Shown here piece after piece: positions 1-10,374 of a DNA stretch of 64,000 nt (within the stretch, counting starts at the first letter, position 1; each line of letters opens with the position of its first letter). The position numbers and the translations under genes are program-made. A model generated the notes under the pieces. The model searched no databases. It was not told where the DNA came from and was given only the letters and a program-made list of their open reading frames with translations. Origin of the DNA: Wuchereria bancrofti (taxonomy: Eukaryota > Nematoda > Chromadorea > Rhabditida > Onchocercidae). The stretch is from contig SSBO01000012.1 in the NCBI GenBank assembly GCA_005281725.1, forward strand, positions 10,526,975-10,590,974, in the 5' to 3' direction.

Positions 1-1822
1 TTGAACTAAGATCAGATCGGAATTTCACCGAGTGACCAGAATTTATTTTCTGAGTTGGAGTGAACTGTTTAATTGAATGACTAAGTCCCACTAGTGGAGC
101 AGGTTTTGCAGCATTTGTAATTGCACCGAATGCCTGAAATTAGTCATTTTAATCATCAAACAAATTAATTCAGTAACAAACCAAAGGGATTAAACTCAAC
201 ATTCCATATGAGTCACTATGACTGCCAGCATGTCTACATTTCCTAATCCACGACGATCTAGAAGGTTAATAGGAAAGTGGCGGACAGTTAATGAAAGTTA
301 TTTTACAAGCAACATTCACTGCCTCACTTCCAGAAGATAGATTCATACTACTCGAGCTACTGAAAAGGTTTATCCTAAACTGATGTTAAGAGTAGAAGTA
401 TCTGACAAAACCTGTGATAATTCACCCAAACCATTGCTCTAAAAAAACTTCTAGGTTTTTGAAAAAATAAAAACACAGTTTGCTGCAATTTATCATTAGA
501 ACTAAGTGCACATAAATGTTTAAAAAAGGAATTACTAACTTTTGCAGTGTCAGTTAACAAATAAGTGCCACATGCTTTCTCTTTTGTTTTCTGCTTAATG
601 TCAGTGTCGTTTGAAAGTTTGTCTTCTTTATTACTGTTGTTATTCAAACGGAAATTTTCAGTAGATTTCTTTAAAATCCCTTTGTAAGGTGATTCTGAAG
701 CAGGAGCAATACGCGAAGGCTCACTACCATTGTATGATAGGCCAAACAGTGAGTCTGCATCATCATATACAGATTCCTGCAACTGTAGTCTAAGATTCAG
801 AAACCAAAATTTCATGAGATGAAATTGTAAGTTACTGGATCTCACAGCTACTGTAGAAGTTGTAGGAATGTAGATTAGCAAAATAGTTCAATAAAGCTAG
901 CTTTCTGGAATACTAAAATTCCCCTAGATCTAAACAAGTATTAATCTAAAGAAAATACACAGCAATACATACCTGTATTTTGTTACGTACAGATGATCCA
1001 AATCCACTGTTCCACGGTTTAATACGGCTCAACTGCTGTTTCAATGTGTCCTCATTTTCATGTGGCCCAAATACAGGTCCACTGCCATCATTTAATTCCA
1101 TTAAACTGAAAAAGTTACAGTAATTATCCAGGCATATATGTAAGGCAAAAACAAAGATTACCAGAATTTTTCCAGCACTTCCGCTTCAACTTGCAGTGCT
1201 TGGTTTTCCAGCATTTCTTTTTCAGCAAGTTCTCGTGCTTCCTCATAAGCCCGTTTTTCCGTAATTTGTTCAATGGTAAGGTCGTCCTTATGTTCACCCA
1301 TAACCCAAACCCAATCTTTGCCATCTTCTCCCTTCAACCATCTGAAAAAGACTCATTCTAATGAATAGAACTGAAATTTAAAATCCCGTCAATACCCCGT
1401 CCATCGTCTCAAGTGCAGAATTGGAACCTGACTCTTCGTGAATTATTTTTTGGTTTGCTACTTTGGGGCTTATCCTCTTGATCACGCTTCTCCTCAAAAT
1501 TTTTCCAACGTTTCACTTGTTCCTCCCTCATTTTGATAAACAATATCTGTTTTTGCTCCTCGTCTAGAGCTTCTAAAATTTCTGGATCCACAAACATCTG
1601 CAATGAGCGTAGAGTAGATTTCGAAGTGTAAAGCGATGATGATCATGAAATTTACTCCAAAACTAGAATTTCCTACCTTTTTGTAAATCTTCATACAATC
1701 TTTTTCTTAGAGTTCTTTCCCTCGAAGTTTTAAATTCTAAAAAAAGAGGAAAGGAAATCCTTCTACGATGTAACAGCAGTAAAAAGACATACTTGATCTA
1801 ATATTTGCTGCAGCATACTCAT
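1..1822 (-). CDS. SH2D4A/B-like SH2 adaptor, N-terminal part (gene runs off the left edge)
   Basis: Six coding exons fit in phase: 1822-1793, 1597-1428, 1341-1162, 1105-973, 776-540 and 133-1 (still open at the edge), giving at least 294 residues. Exon 1 reads [10 protein letters not shown]. Exon 2 continues with [20 protein letters not shown] and [10 protein letters not shown], which is the conserved SH2D4A/B amino terminus. Exon 3 carries [11 protein letters not shown], also shared with that family, followed by a charged, probably coiled-coil stretch. All inner introns are GT-AG, and the exon 2 donor AG/GTTCC is weak. Family members are cytoplasmic adaptors with a single C-terminal SH2 domain. 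That domain is not in this window and should lie further left, so SH2 identity is inferred from the N-terminus alone. The ATG at 1822 was chosen because exon 1 is short and in phase; a second in-frame ATG lies two codons on. No symbol is given because nematode orthology was not tested. Confidence 0.8.
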
Positions 1823-2225
1823 ATTGTCTTATGTTGTTTCACTGCTATCATCAATAGTAACAAATCAACAAATCAGAAAATCCAATAGTAAAATCCTTAG
1901 TACGGGATAGCACAAGCTAATAATCAGCAAGACAACCGTTTATTAAGTACCAAAACCAAATAATGCTATCGATTATGATAAACAAATCATTTCAAATGAT
2001 TTAAAAGCTGTTATTTAATCCAGCATATGCATATTAGCTTAATTATGTTGCTTCACTCCTACCATCGACAATAACAAATCAGAAAATTCAGTAGCAGAAC
2101 TTCTCAACACAGAATAATACAAACCAGTGATGAGCAACCGTCAACCAGGAATACAGCTGAACAATGACGCCGATTACGCTACTGAAATCATTTGAAATAC
2201 TTCAAAAACTGTTATTATTTAACGC
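1802..2225. repeat. Diverged tandem duplication (about 205 bp x 2) covering the first exon
   Basis: Two adjacent segments, roughly 1810-2018 and 2019-2225, align end to end. Each begins with CAGCATA..CATATT. Each then has a TTATGTTG(T/C)TTCACT block, an AACAAATCAGAAAAT block, and ends with an ATCATTT(C/G)AAAT..AAA..CTGTTATT block. Copy 1 includes the start codon of the SH2D4-like gene (1822). The equivalent ATG in copy 2 is followed within a few codons by a stop, so copy 2 is non-coding 5' flank. Confidence 0.75.
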
Positions 2226-3028
2226 AGCCAATGACGTAGAAAGTGGTTGGGATGAGAATATGAGGGATGTTTCCGGATGATATTATCATCCTTTGAGATT
2301 TTCAGTTTAAATTAGACAGGTTCTTCGTTTTCTGTTGGGAATTCCTGGACTTTGCGTCACTTCATGTGCATTGTTTACGTGAATTAAGTTTATTTGATAT
2401 GTAATTTGAAAGTTTCATAACTGTATTACATGTCTGGTAAATCACTGCTTCCTTTTTGTTTGTTCCATAATTGTTTCAAAGCTATATTCTTCTAAATTTC
2501 CAGAACATATTAAATTGTGGTCTATAAGAAGAAAAAACAAAGAAAGAACAAAGAAATTATATCAGTGATTAGGTATCAGCGTTTACAGAAAAATTAAGCG
2601 ATTATAAAAGAAGTGATTTGTTGTTGAAGAATTGTGGAAGAGTTTCACATATGTTTAACAAATAGAGAGTTTAACAATCCTTGTCGGATTTAGCATTTTT
2701 TTTGCATGCACTTTTGATAGTCCCCTGAATTTTGCAACACATGTTAATAAGCGCGAATTACCAAGTTGATAATTTCGAATTTTTTATTTTGTGACAGCAA
2801 TATTTTTAACTACTTTTAATTTGTGTTTGTTAATTTATATAATTTGTATTCGTTAAATATATTTATAGAAATTTTTAGGAATTTTTTTATGATTTTTATA
2901 AATTTGAACTTTTTAGGATGAGCTTTTAGCACCTTTTCTATAGCAGTTTTTCTACTGCATGTTTGTATTTTGTTTGAACTAAAATATTGCAGATATTGGT
3001 CGATTATTGAGGTAAATCAACAAGTTCA
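2226..3028. other. Divergent intergenic region between SH2D4-like gene and PPIL1
   Basis: No gene is seen. It is AT-rich and should hold promoters for both flanking genes, which point away from each other. A candidate SL trans-splice acceptor (ATATTGCAG, ending 2992) lies 37 nt before the PPIL1 ATG. Confidence 0.5.
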
Positions 3029-5187
3029 ATGCCAACGTCACATTCTACTTCTACAAGACCTCCATTTGTTGCTTTAGAAACGAGGTGAAATTCACTGCAT
3101 TTTATGACAGAACAAATAAAACACATATTTGGTATCGTATTGTTTACTTCATTTTATCATTGTGATAACAATACTCGCCAAATAAGATGGATATTTGTTT
3201 GTGCGATATTTTAGGATGTTATTTTTTATTAACAGTGTTAGTCAGGTAAGCGGCACATTTTCTACATCATCTTATCGCATCGTGTTATGATTATGATTTT
3301 ACTGTCATCTGGTGTACTGTCTGAACAGTGTGAGTGCTGGTAATATTACAAGTGATATAATTGCTCAAAGATTAGAGACATTATTGCTATATAACTGACT
3401 AAAATATAATAGAGATAATATAAGGTAATTACTAACACTAATTACATTGATTGAGATTCTGAGTTACTTCAACAGTTTTGAATTTTAAGCATGGGAATGA
3501 TCTGTATCGAACTGTATTGGGACCATGCTCCCAGAACGTGTAAAAATTTCGCCGAACTCGCCCGACGAGGATACTACAATGGAACCATATTTCATAGGAT
3601 AATTGCCGATTTCATGATACAAGGCGGAGATCCTACTGGAACCGGTTCTTTTCCTAAATTTTTTAGTAAAAACTGGTGATATATGGATTTAGATTTGTGA
3701 AGTGAAAGGCCTTTTTACCAAATAACAGTGAAAGAATATAGAAGCTGTTGTTCTACTAAATTTGCTTATTTCTAACACAGAAACTGTGTTGCACTTTCTC
3801 ATGTATGGACTGATTTTTATTTCAGGTCGTGGTGGTGCATCAATTTATGGTGATAGATTTCCGGATGAAATCCATGACAATTTAAAGCACAGTGGTGCTG
3901 GGGTTATTTCGATGGCTAACACTGGACCAAATACGAATGGTTCACAGTTTTTCATAACTTTAGCACCATCACAACACCTGGATGGAAAACATACAATTTT
4001 TGGACGAGTTGCGGCTGGAATGAGAGTACGTTGTTCCCTTCACTTCATTTTTGTTTTACTAAACATGTTTGAAATTTGAATGTTTGAAAATTTGAATCAC
4101 TTTTATTTGGAAGTTCTCATGTATTACTTATGCTACTATTAGACTAGAATCGTGGTGCCTTGATTGATTGACAATCTTCTTTGTTAATCAAATTTATATG
4201 CAGATTTAGCTCTTCTAATACGTAGTGAACAGCATTTACAAGGTTTCTGAATAGTATAATTATCGGCCATAAATTTATGGAGTACAAAACGAAAGGAAAT
4301 TGAGCAGTTATAGTGGTCGAAGGCATTTTACATTTTCAGTTCAGACCTGTTTTATGAGATATTTGGAAGGGATTATAAGAATTATTAACCATAAAAAAGG
4401 ATTGCCATTATACCTTCAAATTATGGGGAACATCTCCAATTTATAAACCATAAGGCCTATAGAAATGCTGAAAAAGCAGTGTGTATTAGCAAATGTCCTT
4501 CTAATCTTTCTCATCGAGCGGCTTCTTCTAAAAGAAAAAAAGAAATTTTGACTTCTAAAAGAAAATTTTACACCTGTTGAAAAATAAGAAAGGAAGTAGG
4601 AGATCTATTAGGATCACAAATAGCAAGTGTGAGGGAAATTTGATGAAAGTTGGAAACTCTGTGTTCCAGCAGTACAGGAATCCAAAATCAGTTTTAAGCT
4701 TCCGTGGATCAACAGTCCATCGCAGGCTAATGTGACATCTAGTAGTCTGTTATCTACATTTTCGTAAATAGAAATTTTTGATCCGGAGCTATGCCAACAT
4801 TTAAATCCATGGAATATCATGTCCACTTTAATATCTTTTCATCCATCATTTTAACGGAAATTAGATTCATAAGTAATGTAGGAAGTCGAGTGAATATTTC
4901 ATATTAAGTTAATTGTTTCCATTAGTTCTGTACTAGCTTACCAACATACGAAAAGTACTACTACCTTGCGAGCAGCAGCAATTATTGCAGTATTTTTCGG
5001 AGCTTTCTAAGACAGCAAAAAAGCGTATCTAAAGAGTATAAATACTTTCATTATAAATTATGTTTTTTTTTTCTTTTTTTTGTAGGTTGTGCAAAAGATT
5101 GGACTAGTAGATACAGATGCTCATGATCGGCCAAAAAGTGAAATTCGAATATTGAAGGCATATCCTAAAGACGACTCTCGCAATTGA
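3029..5187 (+). CDS. cyn-12: PPIL1-type peptidyl-prolyl cis-trans isomerase (spliceosomal cyclophilin)
   Basis: Four exons in phase (3029-3084, 3490-3644, 3826-4025, 5086-5187) encode 170 residues, close to the usual PPIL1 length. The N-terminus [19 protein letters not shown] matches the short PPIL1 leader. The isomerase core follows: residues 53-65 are [13 protein letters not shown], with the catalytic arginine at R55, then [26 protein letters not shown] and [11 protein letters not shown]. The C-terminus has [18 protein letters not shown]1 isomerises proline peptide bonds and docks on SKIP/SNW1 in the activated spliceosome; I infer the same role here. Residue 121, a tryptophan in cyclophilin A and human PPIL1, is histidine. 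Intron 3 is about 1.06 kb. The symbol follows my recollection of the C. elegans PPIL1 orthologue. Confidence 0.93.
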
Positions 5188-7909
5188 TTATTTACTTCCA
5201 AAACTTGACGCGATGACAGATGAATGAATTCATCTTTTTGCAGTTGTCATTCTCACTGAAATGACTTCGAATTTTAATTTATTAAATCGTTGTAATTATT
5301 TCTGTTGTCCTCACAGGTTTTGGCTGTTGAGAAAGTTTGTGTATTCAGGCTGTTGAAATAATATGTTTTGCAAGTCCTTAATGAGGTACACACGTTTCTG
5401 TTATGCAGAATATGATTTACGAGTGGGATGAAATGGGCGTGTTTGTTGTGCCATGTATATGTATATATGTGTCCGTATTTGAGGAAATCCCAAGTTAATG
5501 TAAGCTGATTTTTGTTGAACTAAGGGGTAGCTGATTATGTTACGTTGGCCGTTGTTATGCATGCTACTTTTTCCATTGGCTGGCTGTTCGTATGTTCTGA
5601 ATAGTCTATTTTCTGCACCAGCCATGTAAGTTTAAATCGTATTTCTAACGAAAAAAAGAAATGGTGTTTACATATAACATTAAATATCGAGAAGATAAAG
5701 AATACATATTTTGAGCCCAATGCTTGAAATAGTGCTCAAATTAAAGTAAATGATTAATTCACTGAAAATGTAAGCTTAAAATGGGAAAATAGTGCCTAAT
5801 TTTGTTAAGTTTGCAAGCATCACGGTTGAGGGCTTACTCAATTTAATATCTGAATAGTCCTGATAAAAATCCTGTCTTGAAATTGCTTACTTTATACTGT
5901 AGTGCCATTTATATGCACATTATTGCAAATAACATTATGATGTGGCTTTCTTCACCTTTAGTAAATCACATAAGGGAATTATAATTATGTGAAGAAAGGA
6001 TAACTTGGATTTTGAAGAGAGAAAACGATTATTTTTTGAAACATAATGGACAGTTTCATTAATCTAAATGCTATGAAATGAAAAATTTGCTATTGTTGTG
6101 TCTATGTTTTATTTTAAATATTAGTTTTAATTTTTCTGCTCGACATACATTAGTCGGATTATACTATTCACTTTTTTTCAATTGTTGGATCTCAGTCCCC
6201 CCTTTAGTAGTACTCTCAGATAACATTCAAGAAAAATTAGTCTGAAATTGTCAAGCATCTAATTATCTAATTTGCAATTAGAAATAGCATTCTAATTTGC
6301 AATATTTTGCATTAAAACCGTTTTATAAATCTTCATTTTTTCACCTATTTTCTGTTCACATGTTTATCATAGTCTTAGACGGCTCATTCCCATGTTAAAT
6401 TATCGTGTGGCTCGGCCATAAATTCACTTTCTAAACAGTGAATTTGTACTCATCCAAGCTTCTGCGATTTTACTAATCTCCCTATTCTATAATTGATAAT
6501 TATCGGTTCCTCATGATCCACTTGTTAATCTATTGGATTTTTTTTTTTTTGGATTTGGATCTCGGATTGGAATTTTCAGGTCTAAAGTAGACGAATCAGC
6601 AACTGGTTCTGGATAAACTGGGGATTTGCGGTTTTATTAGAATAAAATTTCCGAGAGCAATATAGTACAGGGTTGGGAAGTTTTACTGTCCATACGGATT
6701 ATTATCAATAATATTTAAGTGATAAAACAAACTCAATTTCAAGGAATAAACAGATGAAATACATGTTGATTCAAATCGAAGTTTAATGTATTTTCAAGTA
6801 AAGTATAGTATATTGTAAGATATCGGTAAATGTTAATTGATGTATTATTGGTGTTGAGGATTACAAGTTGACATTACAACGCTGCAATTTTCTTTCACTC
6901 ATCATGTTTCATCAATGAGTAATAACTCATTTATTATTAATTTTTTGATCACTGATGTGAAGAAAAACAATCTTTACATCTGCAGAAAAAAAAGGGAAGT
7001 TTATTCGAATATATAAGCCTTCAAAGTAATGAATTTATCTAGCTGCATAGCACAATACTATATCTCAAATAAAATTAAGTATCTAATTTTACGCAACTTC
7101 AACAAAAATAACAATTTCAGCAACTGTTTAACTCTGTCAATTATAAAAAGCTTAAAATAGACTAAAATGTTCAATTACTGAATTGCTTGGCAAATTACAA
7201 GTAACAAAATTCAATTGTAGTCTCATTTTAGAAAATGATCCTAAATACATTTAAACTTAGTGTCATCTGTATCATGACCAGTTTCTTCTTTTTTGTAGAT
7301 TAAATTTCATTGGTATCATTTAAATTCCACTTACCAAATCAATATTTGCAATTTCAAAAATTAACCTTGAAATGAATTGCATTTCTACTTCTTAAAAATT
7401 ATCAGTCACCAATATGATTTAATTAAGAAATATTTGTCATCCTTAATGATATTCATTAAAAAATCATAAATTAAAATTGCTAAGAAATTATGCTATTACA
7501 TTTGCCATATCTTTAATATAAGTTTTATTATGATGAGAGCATCACAAATATTTGGTCGTTTTATATAACACGATTATCATACATTAAATTATCATGAAAA
7601 AATTAATATTTATCATCAAGTAATTTTGCTTTTTTTCTTCCTTTCTCTTGTTATGTTTTAATAAATATTAAAATAAGAGGAATTTAAAATTAGTATCAAG
7701 GTTTCGAACTAGTACTTTAATGCTTTTCTCTGGTTTGTTATATTTATTTTACACTTACTTCTCACCATTATTCGATATAGGTGAAAAGATTAAAATATAT
7801 ATACATACAAAATGTTGGATGTTACTCTTTCTTTAACTTGTTTTATTTACTTAACTTTACTTTTTAGTTAACTTTACTTTCTTTAGGTTAAGCATATACA
7901 TTGTGTAAA
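5188..7909. other. AT-rich intergenic region, no gene recognised
   Basis: The first few hundred bases are probably the PPIL1 3' UTR. The rest is AT-rich with homopolymer runs (for example T-rich at 6539-6550), and I could not build a coding exon with paired splice sites on either strand. Short, poorly conserved peptide exons could still be missed here. Confidence 0.5.
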
Positions 7910-8881
7910 ATGAAAATGTTTCTTTTGCATCATGTTCTGTCTAAGTTAACTTTAGTCACTATATTAGTATTTCAATTTTCGGTAAATGTAATATGCTTGG
8001 CAAAAATCACAAATTAATCTAAAATTTCAGCTTTATATATTCAAAAGGTATCGATTTGAAGCATAACTATTTAATCTGATCTAATTAGGTGTAGTATGCA
8101 TAAATTTTATTTGAATCATTTTAAATGTTATGTGAAAATCATTACTTTTACTTGTTCATCTTTAGCCAAAAAATTCGTCATTTCATTAATATACTATTAG
8201 GTCTTATGTTACTTTAATGAATTATTTGCTAGCATTAATGACTTTCGGAATTATTTATAATTTTCTACTTTCAACAAAAATGATTGAAATTGACAATAAA
8301 TCGTTTTGTTTCCTCTCAAACTATTTCACTGTAAATTTATTAATAATGCATAATATTAAGCATTCAGTTTGTTTTGAATTCTTTTAGCATTAAATGAATT
8401 TGACTCTTAATTCTTTTTAGAAGAAATCTTGGGATGAAATTAAAACTTCGCATCATATCAGCATAATTTGGAAATTTAAGGGCGAAGATCAGAACGTCAT
8501 ATTTTTAACAAAGCCTTTTTCAAAATAATAACATTTTGCTTTCATTAACATTTTCACTTTTGCATAAATCAACTTTAATTTTTCTCTTTTTTCTTGCAAA
8601 ATTAAAAACTTATTATTTAAAATTTGAAAAATACAAACTACAATGTTTGTCTACCGATAACATCAAAATTGAAAAAACGTCTGTAATTTGATAATATAAA
8701 ATTAAATTTTAGAAAGAAAGATGAAACAATTTATAAGGATAAATATGGTTATTTATCGATGAAAGATTTTGGTGAACAACGACCACTGAAACGATTACGT
8801 CCATGTTTCTACAGCCCTATACAATGTTTGATGAAAAAACGAACTGCACGTATTGAAAATTTCATGGATAATTATAGATGA
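7910..8881 (+). CDS. Allatostatin-C/somatostatin-like neuropeptide precursor (predicted)
   Basis: The last exon, 8713-8881, follows a TTTTAG acceptor and ends in TGA. It encodes GEQRPLKR / LRPCFYSPIQCLM / KKRTARIENF. A 13-residue peptide is thus framed by KR and KKR, the classical prohormone-convertase sites, and its two cysteines are separated by six residues. The C-(F/Y)-(F/Y)-x-P-I-x-C core matches the insect allatostatin-C pattern, a relative of somatostatin that is cyclised by one disulfide. Upstream, 7910-7981 begins MKMFLLHHVLSKLTLVTI, a good signal peptide, and ends at a GT donor. A 17-nt micro-exon (8031-8047, LYIFKR) restores the phase, giving an 85-residue precursor. The peptide exon is well supported by its own motifs. 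The signal-peptide exon is plausible. The micro-exon, after a 49-nt intron, is the weakest part. Confidence 0.6.
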
Positions 8882-10374
8882 TATATGAAGCCATGTATGA
8901 AATGTTACTCAACAAGTATTCAGTTCATCAAACGTGCACTAAATAGTTTGTGTAAACCAAATTTATTTACCTGAATGTATAAATTTACTTAACTTACAGA
9001 TAAGTCGTGTAAAAATATGTTCGATAAATGTCGTACATTGTTATTGTCTGGAAGAACGGACTTATGAAAGCATTTTTTTACGTTATCAATAGCTTATAAC
9101 AGTGTTTAAACTTAGTCTGTATTCATTGGTCGGATCTTTTTTGTACAACTCTGAGTTTTATTTCCTATAATAAACAAACGAAACATTTATAAACCTAGCA
9201 AGTAAACAATTTCGAACAAAGAAGAGAATAACAAAGGATAACCATTTTACTAAGCTGAAAAACGAAGAACACTATTTCGAAAAATAGCATACATCTGTTG
9301 ACCGAAATCGAAAAATGAAGAAAATCAACCCTAAGACAACTAATGGCTTACAACCGTGTCCAGATACTGTCAAATTCGTGCTTGTCTAATCTCAAATACA
9401 TCATCTAACAAATTTTGCATTCTCAAAAAAAAAAAATTCTCCACAAGTTTAATCTCAAAAAAAAAAAAAAAAAAAAAATCCACAAGTTAATCATGTACCT
9501 AAACAAACTGCATATTGGAATATCTTCGATTTAGGAAACGAAACACTCAATTAAAACATCCTCCATTTTAGAACACCATCGCCAGGATCTTTATTCAACT
9601 TATGAAGCGTGAATCTCTCAAAGGTACTTTAACTGCATATCGATATTATCGGTACAATTCCTCGAAAGGATTTGACGACACTAGCTGTTACAACATCCCG
9701 TTCAATTTCACCCGCTGATTGTATGCTGTCGAATGCATCGACTATTAGAAGTGACTGACAATATTTAAAAAAAAAAAAAAAACAGAACGAAACGATGATA
9801 AATGATTTTTTCAGCACAAAAAATTAAGAGATAAAACAGGTATCAAGTGATCTATACCCTTCTCAGATAAACTGTAAACAACTGCCAACATAGATGCGCT
9901 AGAAGAAATGACAAAAACATATCCAAAGACATACACACAAGACATGTTTAAGGTATCAAAATGGTGAATTTTATAAATAAAAGCATGAGCGTGCATTAAA
10001 AAAGATAATGCGACAAAACTGCAATTTCTTTCTAAGAAAATAAAGTTTACACGAATCTGAATCAAATAAATCATGCCACGTTACAATCAAGCTGAATAAT
10101 GCCTACACGTATTCAACAAATATCATCAACAGCCCAACAACAATATAATTTAAAAACATCAGAATGAAATAACCAACAAATACATAGAAAAAATCTAGAC
10201 ACAAAAAATAGTAAAATAAAACAAGAAGTTGAAAAAACTACCCCTAGAAAACACAAACTATTCCCGTTGGTATTTTCTTTTCTTTTTTGCAAGTATAAAA
10301 TTCGCAGCATGGAATACTATGGAACAACGCAAATAAGAAAACAGTCAAATTTTTTTTTCATTTTCACCGCAATT
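8882..10374. other. Intergenic region with poly-A tracts and an open, less AT-rich island
   Basis: 3' flank of the peptide gene (ATAATAAAC near 9166) and 3' flank of the elongase. It has poly-A runs at 9425-9437, 9456-9478 and 9766-9781. An island at about 9560-9745 is visibly less AT-rich and is open on both strands next to acceptor-like sites; it is treated in the findings. No confident gene. Confidence 0.4.
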
